Below, one piece after another: positions 1 to 8,264 of a stretch of 64,000 nucleotides of DNA. Source of the stretch: Methyloversatilis sp. (GTDB taxonomy: Bacteria > Pseudomonadota > Gammaproteobacteria > Burkholderiales > Rhodocyclaceae); the NCBI RefSeq assembly GCF_030696805.1, contig NZ_JAUYRO010000041.1:1-64000 (forward strand). Direction: 5' to 3'. Every line of letters starts with the position of its first letter. Within the stretch, counting starts at the first letter, position 1. The position numbers and the translations under genes were made by a program. The notes beneath the pieces were generated by a model. It was not told where the DNA came from. It did no database searches and saw only the letters and a list, made by a program, of their open reading frames with translations.

Positions 1-1749
1 AACGAAACCTATTTCGAGCACGCCTACCTGGCGCGCTACCTGGGTTTTCCGCTGGTCGAAGGCTCCGATCTGATGGTGCGCGACGGCTGTGTCTGGCTGA
101 AGAACCTGTCGGGCCTGCGTCGCGTGCACGTGATCCTGCGACGGCTCGACGACGACTTCTGCGACCCGCTGGAACTGGATGGTGAATCAGCCATCGGCGT
201 ACCGGGTCTGGTCGAAGCGGCTCGTCAGGGCAATGTGCTGATCGCCAATTCGCTCGGCTCCAACCTGCTCGAATCGGGCGCCCTGCTCGGCTTTCTGCCG
301 CGCCTTTGCCGGCGTCTGCTGGGCGAGGAACTGGCCATGCCTTCGCTGGCCACCTGGTGGTGCGGCGAAGAGGCAGCGCTCGAGGACGCGATCGAGAAGC
401 TCGACAAGCTGGTGATCAAGCCGGCCTTTCCGCAGCTGCGCATCCAGTCGGTGTTCGGCCAGGATCTGGACCGGCGCGAACGGGCCGCGCTGATCGCGCG
501 CATGCGCGCGCGGCCGCACCACTACGTTGCGCAGGAACTGGTGCAACTGTCGCAGGCACCGGTGTGGGACACCCAGCATCCGCGCCGGCTCGTCGCACGT
601 GCCGTGGGCCTGCGCGTGTTTGCCTGTGCGTCGCCGGACGGCTACGTGGTGATGCCGGGCGGCCTGACCCGCGTCGCCTCGGAGCGCGACGCGCGGGTGA
701 TTGCGATGCAGCGCGGCGGTTCGAGCAAGGACACCTGGGTGCTGACGCACGGCACAGTGAATACCTTCAGCCTGCTGCGCCGGTCGGTCGGTCCATCGGA
801 GCTGGTCCGTGCGGGCACCAAGCTGTCGAGCCGCGTGGTCGAAAACCTGTTCTGGTTCGGCCGCTACTGCGAACGCTGCGACAACACGGCGCGCCTGCTG
901 CGCGCACTCATTGCACAGCACATCGAACACGGCGACATCGCAGACCATGCGCTGACCCGGCTGTGCCAGCAGAAGGGCATCCTGCCGAAGGACCTCGAAG
1001 ACGCGTCGATCAGCGATCTCGAGGAGGCGCTGCGCGCCGCGGCACTGGATGCCAAGCAGCCCGGATCGCTGGCCTCGGGCCTGCATCAGTTGTCGAATGT
1101 CGCCTTCAGCCTGCGCGAGCGGCTGTCGATCGACAACTGGCGCATCATCAGCCGGCTGGCCGATGACCTGAACGACGTACCGACCGAACTGGGTGAAGTG
1201 CTCGAGCGGCTGGACCGCAGCGTACTGGCGATGATGAGCCTGTCCGGCTTTGCGCTCGACGGCATGACGCGCGACCAGGGCTGGCGCTTCCTGTCGGTCG
1301 GCCGGCGCATCGAACGGCTGCAGTTCATGAGCCGGGTGCTGCGCGAGGCGCTCGCCGAGGGCGGAGACACGCCCGACTGGCTGCTCGAACTGGCCGACAG
1401 CACGATCACCTATCGCTCGCGCTACATGACGCGGCCGCAGTGGCTGCCGGTGATCGACCTGCTGGTCGCCGACGAGAGCAATCCGCGCTCCATCGCCTAT
1501 CAGGCACTTGGGCTGACTGACTATCTGGCACGCCTGGCCGCGCATTTCGGCACCATCGAATCGGCGGCGCTGTCGGATGCGACGGCCGACATGCTCGCGC
1601 TGCGCGCTGACACCGATTTCCGCGTTGGTTCGCCGCGCCTGCTCGCGGTGCTCAACGCCTTGGGCGAGGCCGCCTACACGCTTTCGGAACAGCTCGGGCG
1701 CCGCTTCTTCAGCCACGCCGCGACGCCTTGGCCGGGTAACAACAGCTGA
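1..1749 (+). CDS. Circularly permuted ATP-grasp / alpha-E fusion protein (5' end outside window)
   Basis: The reading frame is open to base 1, so the N-terminus is missing; the first ATG, at 73, is internal. The N-terminal part resembles the circularly permuted ATP-grasp type 2 fold (RRLDDDFCDPLEL, then IANSLGSNLLES). From about residue 265 after that ATG it passes into an all-helical alpha-E domain (SSRVVENLFWFGRYCERCDN, later RRIERLQFMSRVLRE). Such proteins are predicted ATP-dependent peptide or amide ligases and are commonly found beside a transglutaminase-like gene. Here that gene starts 2 bp after the stop, which fits one operon. Substrate and product are unknown. The family call is firm; the function is inference. 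Confidence 0.88.
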   Translation, partial: NETYFEHAYLARYLGFPLVEGSDLMVRDGCVWLKNLSGLRRVHVILRRLDDDFCDPLELDGESAIGVPGLVEAARQGNVLIANSLGSNLLESGALLGFLPRLCRRLLGEELAMPSLATWWCGEEAALEDAIEKLDKLVIKPAFPQLRIQSVFGQDLDRRERAALIARMRARPHHYVAQELVQLSQAPVWDTQHPRRLVARAVGLRVFACASPDGYVVMPGGLTRVASERDARVIAMQRGGSSKDTWVLTHGTVNTFSLLRRSVGPSELVRAGTKLSSRVVENLFWFGRYCERCDNTARLLRALIAQHIEHGDIADHALTRLCQQKGILPKDLEDASISDLEEALRAAALDAKQPGSLASGLHQLSNVAFSLRERLSIDNWRIISRLADDLNDVPTELGEVLERLDRSVLAMMSLSGFALDGMTRDQGWRFLSVGRRIERLQFMSRVLREALAEGGDTPDWLLELADSTITYRSRYMTRPQWLPVIDLLVADESNPRSIAYQALGLTDYLARLAAHFGTIESAALSDATADMLALRADTDFRVGSPRLLAVLNALGEAAYTLSEQLGRRFFSHAATPWPGNNS

Positions 1750-1751
1750 TC

Positions 1752-2678
1752 ATGGCGCGTCTCCGCTACAACGTGCTGCACGAAACCCGTTACGCCTATG
1801 CGCGCCCGGTGTCGCTGTCGCGCCAGATGCTGCATCTCACGCCGCGCGAAACACCGCGCCAGATCACGCTGGAGCATGGCGTCGACATTGATCCCGTGCC
1901 AGCTGAGCGGCGCGCCCGGCAGGACTACTTCGGCAATCTGGTGGACAGTTTCACGGTCAGCGCCGCACACGACGAACTTGTCGTCGTGGCCGATTCAACC
2001 GTCGAGGTAATCGGTCGCGAAGTGGCCGACAGTCCGGCGTCGCCTTCCTGGGAACGTGTGCGGGACCGCCTGCATCAAGTCGGCCCGGCTCCACTGCTTG
2101 AACCTTGCCAGTTCCTTTATGCCAGCCCGCACATCGAACCTTTGCCCGTCCTCGGCCGCTATGCACGGCTCGACTTTCATCGGGGCCGGCCGCTGTTCGA
2201 GGCGGCCAGCGCGCTGATGCAACGGATTCACCGCGATTTCGAATTCGATCCGGAGGCAACGACAGTCAGCACACCGCTGGAGACGCTGTTGAAGGAAAAG
2301 CGCGGCGTGTGTCAGGACTTTGCGCATTTCATGATCGGCTGCCTGCGTGCCCTCGGTCTGCCGGCGCGCTATGTCAGCGGCTATCTGCTGACGCGGCCGC
2401 CACCCGGCAAGCCCCGGCTTATCGGTGCCGACGCGTCGCACGCCTGGGTGTCCGTGTTCTGTCCGGGCACCGGCTGGATCGACTTCGACCCGACCAACTG
2501 CGTGCAGCCCGACGATCAGCACATCACTGTCGGCTGGGGTCGTGACTTCAGTGACGTCACACCGATGCGCGGCGTCATCCTCGGCGGCGGCGAGCACACC
2601 ATCGAGGTGTGTGTCACCGTCACACCCGAGACGCCAGCCGATCGGACGACCAGTGCGCGGACGCTTGAACCGGAATGA
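1752..2678 (+). CDS. Transglutaminase-like cysteine protease family protein
   Basis: This 308-residue protein has an N-terminal beta-rich domain (RLRYNVLHETRYAYARPVSL) and a transglutaminase core. The catalytic triad is visible as Cys187 in GVCQDFAHF, His230 in DASHAW and Asp246 in IDFDPTN. No signal peptide is seen, so it is probably cytoplasmic. It follows the ATP-grasp/alpha-E gene by 2 bp. In this conserved pairing the transglutaminase is thought to cleave or process a peptide made by the ATP-grasp partner, but no substrate is established. Confidence is high for the fold and low for the physiological role. Confidence 0.92.
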   Translation: MARLRYNVLHETRYAYARPVSLSRQMLHLTPRETPRQITLEHGVDIDPVPAERRARQDYFGNLVDSFTVSAAHDELVVVADSTVEVIGREVADSPASPSWERVRDRLHQVGPAPLLEPCQFLYASPHIEPLPVLGRYARLDFHRGRPLFEAASALMQRIHRDFEFDPEATTVSTPLETLLKEKRGVCQDFAHFMIGCLRALGLPARYVSGYLLTRPPPGKPRLIGADASHAWVSVFCPGTGWIDFDPTNCVQPDDQHITVGWGRDFSDVTPMRGVILGGGEHTIEVCVTVTPETPADRTTSARTLEPE

Positions 2679-2810
2679 ATTCCCATCCATAATGCTGGTT
2701 TTTCCTCCGCGGGCACCGTCTGCAGTTGCCGAACATGGCGCAGCCGACCCGGGGTTCGATGTCCAGCAGTTGCGGCCGACTGGCGGCACTGCATCAGTGA
2801 AAGTACAGGC

Positions 2811-3023
2811 ATGAAACAAGCTATCCACCCGAACTACGTCGCCGTTGCCGTCACCTGCTCATGCGGTAATTCCTTCGAAACGCGTTCGACGCTCGGCAAG
2901 CCCCTGCACGTTGAAGTGTGCTCGCTGTGCCACCCGTTCTACACCGGCAAGCAGAAGATCATCGACACCGCAGGTCGCGTCGAGCGCTTCCGTCAGAAAT
3001 ACGCCAACGTGCCGCGCAGCTGA
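2811..3023 (+). CDS. rpmE: 50S ribosomal protein L31 (zinc-binding type)
   Basis: This 70-residue protein begins [20 protein letters not shown]. It keeps the four cysteines of the zinc-binding (C+) form of L31: C16, C18, C37 and C40. It is a late-assembling protein of the large subunit. The gene is alone between the transglutaminase and a glycosyltransferase, and an intrinsic terminator follows within 20 bp. No zinc-free L31 paralogue is seen in the window, although a zinc-starvation island lies 40 kb away. Confidence 0.97.
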   Translation: MKQAIHPNYVAVAVTCSCGNSFETRSTLGKPLHVEVCSLCHPFYTGKQKIIDTAGRVERFRQKYANVPRS

Positions 3024-3042
3024 TCGGGCCGCACGTACGCTG

Positions 3043-3068
3043 AAAGGCAGCCAATGGCTGCCTTTTTT
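3043..3068 (+). terminator. Intrinsic terminator after rpmE
   Basis: A 10-bp stem (AAAGGCAGCC / GGCTGCCTTT) with a 3-nt loop runs into six T residues, 20 bp after the rpmE stop. Confidence 0.9.
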
Positions 3069-3206
3069 CATTTCCGGGTGCGCTTTCCGATGCGTCCTCC
3101 CGACCCACGCGCCGGATGGAGTCAAACGCCCGCACATCGCTTGGTGGCAAGCACTGCAGGCCCGACTGCCCCTAAAATCCGCCCGCCACCCTGACTGATC
3201 GTTCCG

Positions 3207-4862
3207 ATGACGCTCCCGCCGTTGCTGCGCCAGACCCCACGAAACTTCCTGATCGGTGATCCGCCGCAAACTGCCTTCGTCATGGCTGTCGTGCTGGTCT
3301 ACCTGTTCACCGGACTATTCGGCCGCGACCCGTGGAAGGGCGACGACGCTTTGCACATCGGCATCGCGCTGGCCTTCGCACGCGAGGGCGACTGGCTGCT
3401 GCCCCGTCTGGCCGGACAGGTCTGGCTGGACAGCCCGCCGCTGTTCCACTGGGTGGCGGCCCTCACCGGGCAGATCGGCAGCTGGCTTGGCTCAAGCTTC
3501 GCAGACAGCGCGCGCGTGGCCAGCGCCCTCTTCGCTGCGCTGTGGGTATGGGGCAGCGCCGGAGCCGCGCGCGAGCTCTACGGACCACCCGCGGCGCGAA
3601 TCGCGCCGCTTCTGGCGCTCGCCAACATCGGTGTCGTGGTGCATCTGCACGATGCGCAACCGGCCACCACCATGCTGGCAGCGCTCGGTATCGGCATGTG
3701 GGCGCTGGCGCTGGTGGCGCGCAAACCATGGCATGGCGGTGCCGCACTGGTGCTCGCCCTTGCCATCGCCGGACTGGGTACCGGGCTGTGGCTGGCTGCC
3801 ATCCTGCTGATCGCCGCGGCGGCGATGCCGCTGCTGCCGGTGTGGCGCAGCGTCGCCGGCACTCCGTCACGCATGGTGGCGCTGCCGCTGGCAATGGCGA
3901 TCGGTACGCTGCTCGCAGCCAGCTGGGTATTGCTGCTCGACCCAGCGCATGCAACCCGCGTCTGGCAGCATGATCTCGACCGCCTGATTCCCGACGGCGC
4001 ACGGATCGCTGCCGATGCAGCGGAGTGGATCAAGGTGCTTGCGTGGTTTGCCTGGCCGGCACTGCCGCTGGCGGGCTGGGCGCTGTGGACGCGAAGGCAT
4101 CAGTGGCGGTCGCCGGTGTTTTCGCTGCCGCTGCTTCTGTTCGTGCTGCTGTTCGTGCAGGTCAGCGGCGACGGCATCGTGCGCAATCAGCGCGCACTGC
4201 CACTGCTGGCACCGCTGGTCGTACTGGGCAGCGCGGGCCTGCCGACCCTGCGCCGCGGTGCGGCGAACGCGCTCGACTGGTTCGGCGTGATGACCTTCTC
4301 CCTGCTCGGCTTCGTCATCTGGCTGGGTTGGGTCGCCATGCTGACCGGCTGGCCGGAGCGCTTCGCGCGTACCTTCTCGAAGCTTGAACCGGGTTTCGTC
4401 ATGGCGCTGTCGTGGGGGCCGTTCATCCTCGCGACCATGGTGTCGCTGACCTGGCTGTGGATGCTGTGGCGCTCCCCCAGAACGCCGACGCGCGGAGCCG
4501 TCACCTGGGGATGCGGTGTATTGCTGATATGGTTCCTGCTCAGCAGCCTGTGGTTGCCCTGGATCGACTACGGTCGCAGCTATCGCGACGTCGCCGGTCA
4601 GATCGCAAGGGCGCTGCCAGCAGACGACGGTTGCATCGCGTTCAGCGGACTGCAGGACAGTCACCGGGCTGCGTTCTATTATTTCGTCGGTCTGAAGCTG
4701 GTCAATGTGATGAGCAAAGCCGGCCGACAATGTGACACCCTGCTTGCGTACCATGGGCGGGGCGGGCAACGCCCCGTGCTCGACGCGAGCTGGTCGATCG
4801 TGTGGGAAGGTCGGCGGCCGGGCGACCGGCACGAACGATTCATGCTGTACAGGCGAAGCTGA
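3207..4862 (+). CDS. Membrane glycosyltransferase, ArnT/PMT-like (GT-C fold)
   Basis: This 551-residue polytopic protein has about 11 to 13 hydrophobic segments. The first large periplasmic loop carries the acidic motif WKGDDALHIGIALAF and later WLDSPPLFHW, as in the ArnT/dolichyl-phosphate-mannose mannosyltransferase superfamily. These enzymes move a sugar from a polyprenyl-phosphate donor to lipid A, a protein or another acceptor on the periplasmic side. The C-terminal region is soluble and less conserved. pgi follows on the same strand after 35 bp, perhaps co-transcribed. Donor and acceptor cannot be read from the sequence. Confidence 0.82.
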   Translation: MTLPPLLRQTPRNFLIGDPPQTAFVMAVVLVYLFTGLFGRDPWKGDDALHIGIALAFAREGDWLLPRLAGQVWLDSPPLFHWVAALTGQIGSWLGSSFADSARVASALFAALWVWGSAGAARELYGPPAARIAPLLALANIGVVVHLHDAQPATTMLAALGIGMWALALVARKPWHGGAALVLALAIAGLGTGLWLAAILLIAAAAMPLLPVWRSVAGTPSRMVALPLAMAIGTLLAASWVLLLDPAHATRVWQHDLDRLIPDGARIAADAAEWIKVLAWFAWPALPLAGWALWTRRHQWRSPVFSLPLLLFVLLFVQVSGDGIVRNQRALPLLAPLVVLGSAGLPTLRRGAANALDWFGVMTFSLLGFVIWLGWVAMLTGWPERFARTFSKLEPGFVMALSWGPFILATMVSLTWLWMLWRSPRTPTRGAVTWGCGVLLIWFLLSSLWLPWIDYGRSYRDVAGQIARALPADDGCIAFSGLQDSHRAAFYYFVGLKLVNVMSKAGRQCDTLLAYHGRGGQRPVLDASWSIVWEGRRPGDRHERFMLYRRS

Positions 4863-4897
4863 ACCGACGCATCTACCGATAGAAGAAAGCGGAAGAC

Positions 4898-6487
4898 ATG
4901 AACCTGCTGATGCAGACGTCCGCATGGCCGGCCCTGAGGTCCAAGGCGATCCAGTTGTCGCGCGTGCACCTGCGGAATTTCTTCGAGCAGGACAGCGAGC
5001 GCTTCGCGCGCTATTCACTCGCGCACGACGGCTGGCTGATGGACTACTCGAAGCAGCGCGTCGACGACGAAACCTTGTCGCTGCTGATGGAACTGGTGCA
5101 TGCGCTTGACCTTCCGCGCGGCATCCGCGCACTGGCCGCCGGAGACCAGGTGAATTTCACCGAGCGCCGCGCCGCGCTGCACATGGCACTGCGCGCACGC
5201 GATGGCGCTCACGCCGAACTGGTGCGCGACTGCCTCGGTGCTCTCGAACACTGGGTGGGCCTGGTCCGCCGACGCGAGTTGCTGGGCGCAACCGGTCAGA
5301 CCATTACTCACATCATCAATCTGGGCATCGGCGGTTCGGACCTGGGTCCGCGGCTTGCGATGGAAGCGCTCGAACCGCAGTGCGACGGCCCGGTGGTCAA
5401 GCTGGTTGCCAACCTTGATCCGGTGGCGCTCGACCTGGCCTTGCGCGACTGCAAGCCGGCGCACACCGCGTTTGTGCTGTCGTCGAAGAGCTTCACCACG
5501 CAGGAAACGCTGGCCAACGCAAAGGTTGCGATGAAATGGCTGGCCGACGGGCTGGGCAGCGCGGGGGTCGGCCAGCATCTGTTTGCCGTGACCAACCGTC
5601 CCGCGGCGGCGCAGGAGCTCGGGGTCCCGGCCGAACGCTGCCTGTTTCTGCCGGAGTGGGTAGGCGGCCGCTACTCGGTCTGGTCATCGATCGCGCTGCC
5701 GCTGGCCTGCGCGATCGGGATGCCGGCCTTTCGCGACATGCTTGATGGCGCGCGCTCGATGGACGAGCATTTCACCCAGGCACCGATGAGCAGCAACCTG
5801 CCGGTCATGATGGGGCTGATCGATTTCTGGAACGCCAGCGGCATGGGGCTGGAAACGCTGGCCGTGCTGCCCTACAGCCATTTGCTGCGCAGCCTGCCGG
5901 CCTATCTCCAGCAGCTGGAGATGGAAAGCAACGGCAAGCGCTGCACGTCGACCGGTGATTTGAGCCGGGCGCCAAGCTCACCTGTCGTCTGGGGCGGCTC
6001 GGGTATCGTCGGTCAGCACGCCTATCACCAGCAGTTCTATCAGGGTACGCGCATGATGCCGATGCATTTCATCGTGCCGCGTCATGCACCCGACGAGCGC
6101 ACGCGCCTGGTGCAGCTGAACGCGCTCGCGCAAAGTGCAGCGTTGATGCGCGGCAAGACGCGCGACGAGGCCCTGGATGAGCTCCGGCGCAGCGGGCTGT
6201 CGGAACAGGAAGCGACCCGGCTGTCACCGCATGTCGCCTGCCCGGGCAACCAGCCCAGCACGACGCTGCTGATGCCGCAGCTGAACCCGCGCACGCTGGG
6301 TCAGCTGCTTGCGATGTATGAACACAAGGTGTTTGTGCAGGGCTGGCTGCTGGGCATCAACAGCTTCGATCAGTATGGCGTTGAATACGGCAAGCAGATG
6401 GCGCGCGCACTCGCCAGCGGAAACCTGCCGGCCGATGCCGATGCATCCACCCGCGGTCTGCATGCTGCGCTGGGCAAACCGGGCTGA
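4898..6487 (+). CDS. pgi: Glucose-6-phosphate isomerase
   Basis: This 529-residue protein interconverts glucose 6-phosphate and fructose 6-phosphate. Family motifs are clear: NLGIGGSDLGPRLAMEAL, the SSKSFTTQETLAN phosphate-binding stretch, and VVWGGSGIVGQHAYHQQF. Near the C-terminus HKVFVQGWLLGINSFDQYGVEYGKQ contains the catalytic lysine region. The length is close to that of the E. coli enzyme (about 549). It lies 35 bp after the glycosyltransferase and converges on pdxH. Confidence 0.98.
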   Translation: MNLLMQTSAWPALRSKAIQLSRVHLRNFFEQDSERFARYSLAHDGWLMDYSKQRVDDETLSLLMELVHALDLPRGIRALAAGDQVNFTERRAALHMALRARDGAHAELVRDCLGALEHWVGLVRRRELLGATGQTITHIINLGIGGSDLGPRLAMEALEPQCDGPVVKLVANLDPVALDLALRDCKPAHTAFVLSSKSFTTQETLANAKVAMKWLADGLGSAGVGQHLFAVTNRPAAAQELGVPAERCLFLPEWVGGRYSVWSSIALPLACAIGMPAFRDMLDGARSMDEHFTQAPMSSNLPVMMGLIDFWNASGMGLETLAVLPYSHLLRSLPAYLQQLEMESNGKRCTSTGDLSRAPSSPVVWGGSGIVGQHAYHQQFYQGTRMMPMHFIVPRHAPDERTRLVQLNALAQSAALMRGKTRDEALDELRRSGLSEQEATRLSPHVACPGNQPSTTLLMPQLNPRTLGQLLAMYEHKVFVQGWLLGINSFDQYGVEYGKQMARALASGNLPADADASTRGLHAALGKPG

Positions 6488-6526
6488 CAGCTCCGACCGG
6501 CAACGTCGCCGGGCTTGGCCGAATGT

Positions 6527-7165
6527 CTACGGCGCCAGCCTGACGCGCGACCACGCCGCATCCGGTTGGCTGCGCCGGTACAGCAGTCGGTCGTGCAGGC
6601 GATCCGACCTGCCCTGCCAGAACTCGATTGCATCGGGCTGCAGGCGATAGCCGCCCCAGTTCTCCGGCCGCGGGGGTGCCGTACCGAATTTCGCTTCGAA
6701 CTGCCGGACGCGCTCGGCCAGCGACTCGCGACTGGATATTTCGCGGCTCTGCGGCGACGCCCACGCGCCGAGACGGTTGCCGAGCGGGCGCAGCGAAAAA
6801 TAGGCGTCCGACTCTTCCGCGCTGACCCGACTCACCCGCCCCTCGATGCGGATCTGCCGTTCCAGCACCGCCCAGAACAGCAGCAGGCTGGCGTGCGGAT
6901 TGCCGGCAAGTTCGTCGCCCTTGCGACTATCGTAGTTCGTGAAGAAGACGAATCCGTCATCGCCATAGCCGCGCAGCAGCACGATGCGGGCACTGGGGCG
7001 CCCATCGGCGCCGACGGTGGCCAGCGTCATCGCATTCGGATCACGCTCGACCACACGGCCGGCGTCCTCGAACCAGTTGCGGAACTGCACGATCGGATCG
7101 TCCGGTGCGCTCGTCTCATCGAGGCTGCCAAGGGTGTAGTCGATTCGGTGCTGGGTCGGATCCAT
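6527..7165 (-). CDS. pdxH: Pyridoxamine 5'-phosphate oxidase
   Basis: This 212-residue FMN enzyme oxidises pyridoxine or pyridoxamine 5'-phosphate to pyridoxal 5'-phosphate, the last step of PLP synthesis and salvage. Diagnostic segments are NAMTLATVGADGRPSARIVL, FFTNYDSRKGDEL, and the C-terminal end EFWQGRSDRLHDRLLYRR. An ATG lies 15 bp upstream (7180), but AAGGAG falls inside that extension, six bases before the ATG at 7165, so I prefer 7165. The gene lies downstream of the DUF192 gene on the same strand. Confidence 0.96.
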   Translation of the reverse strand: MDPTQHRIDYTLGSLDETSAPDDPIVQFRNWFEDAGRVVERDPNAMTLATVGADGRPSARIVLLRGYGDDGFVFFTNYDSRKGDELAGNPHASLLLFWAVLERQIRIEGRVSRVSAEESDAYFSLRPLGNRLGAWASPQSREISSRESLAERVRQFEAKFGTAPPRPENWGGYRLQPDAIEFWQGRSDRLHDRLLYRRSQPDAAWSRVRLAP

Positions 7166-7176
7166 CAAAGTCTCCT

Positions 7177-7611
7177 TCATTCGGGTGCAGGAATGCGTTC
7201 GAGGCCGGCGACTTTTGCGCCGGCGGTGAGCTTGCGTGACGCAAACCAGCCCGCATTGGTTTCCAGTGCGTAGCGCGCCGGCCGGGTGGCACAGTGCGCC
7301 GTTTCATCGTGCGGCTTCATGTCGGCAATGTTGATGACCACGCCCTGCGCGTCGATGAACGCGACGCTGAGCGGAATCAGCGTGTTGCGCATCCACATGC
7401 AGTGCGTCTGCACCTGCGGAAAAACGAACAGCATGCCCGCATCGGCCGGCATTTCGGTGCGGTGCATCAGGCCGGTCATGCGCGTCGATTGCGTACGCGC
7501 GACTTCAACCTTGACGCGATACATGCCGACCGCCAGATCTACCGATGGCGGCGCGGCCTGGGCGCCCGTGCACAGAGCAATCCACAACAGGCAGTACAGT
7601 CTTCGGGTCAT
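7177..7611 (-). CDS. DUF192 family secreted protein
   Basis: This 144-residue protein has a signal peptide (MTRRLYCLLWIALCTGAQA, cleavage near residue 19). The DUF192 core follows: RTQSTRMTGLMHRTEMPADA, then CMWMRNTLIPLSVAFID and a C-terminal ALETNAGWFASRKL. The family is widespread, periplasmic or extracellular, and has no agreed function. The start at 7611 is chosen because it opens a good signal peptide. It is just upstream of pdxH on the same strand, and rluE lies about 107 bp upstream. Confidence 0.85.
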   Translation of the reverse strand: MTRRLYCLLWIALCTGAQAAPPSVDLAVGMYRVKVEVARTQSTRMTGLMHRTEMPADAGMLFVFPQVQTHCMWMRNTLIPLSVAFIDAQGVVINIADMKPHDETAHCATRPARYALETNAGWFASRKLTAGAKVAGLERIPAPE

Positions 7612-7718
7612 GGCAGGCGGTAGAGTGACGGGGATAGTGACGGAAATGAAGCTGCACGTATTGATCGACATCAGTCTGCGCTTGATCGAACGGGGCTGTG
7701 CACGGGGGCGGACGCGCA

Positions 7719-8264
7719 TCAGTCGGGCTCGGCCTCCTGCCATTGACCCGGTTGCAGGCCGCCAAGTTGCCACGTACCGATGGCGATGCGGATCAGTCGC
7801 AGCGTCGGATGGCCGATCGCGGCCGTCATCCGGCGAACCTGACGGTTGCGTCCTTCGCTGATGTCGAGTTCGAGCCAGCAGGTGGGCACCGCGATGCGGT
7901 GGCGCACCGGCGGGTCGCGCGGCCACAGGTCGGCCGGTTCGTCGATGCGGCGCGCTGCGCACGGGCGTGTCGGACCGTCCTTCAGCGTCACGCCCGTGCG
8001 CAGGCGATCCAGCGCCGCCTCGTCCGGCACCCGTTCGACCTGCACCCGGTAGCGCTTGACCATCTTGTGCTTCGGATCGGTGATGCGATGCTGCAGTGCG
8101 CCGTCGTCGGTCAGCAGCAGCAGGCCTTCGCTGTCGGTATCCAGGCGCCCGGCCGGATAGACTCCGGGTACGGCGACCCAGTCGGCCAGTGTCGGGTGCA
8201 AGCCGTCGGCGGAGAACTGGCAGATCACGCCGAACGGCTTGTTCAGCAGCAGCAGACGGCTCAC
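7719..8264 (-). CDS. rluE: 23S rRNA pseudouridine synthase, RluE-like
   Basis: This 181-residue RsuA-family enzyme lacks an S4 domain, as is usual for RluE. The catalytic aspartate lies in GVYPAGRLDTDSEGLLLLT, and the second core motif is EGRNRQVRRMTAAIGHPTLRL. RluE converts U2457 of 23S rRNA in E. coli; the same site here is inferred. The GTG start overlaps the aceK stop as GTGA, so translation is probably coupled. Confidence 0.9.
   Translation of the reverse strand: MSRLLLLNKPFGVICQFSADGLHPTLADWVAVPGVYPAGRLDTDSEGLLLLTDDGALQHRITDPKHKMVKRYRVQVERVPDEAALDRLRTGVTLKDGPTRPCAARRIDEPADLWPRDPPVRHRIAVPTCWLELDISEGRNRQVRRMTAAIGHPTLRLIRIAIGTWQLGGLQPGQWQEAEPD

Noticed and set aside
187-1716. 509-codon minus-strand open frame inside the ATP-grasp/alpha-E gene
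   Set aside because: Shadow of a conserved gene; composition is Arg/Gln/His rich without domains.
2811-3023. L31 as a zinc-independent, Zur-controlled paralogue
   Set aside because: All four zinc cysteines are present and no element like those at 44319 or 47383 lies upstream.
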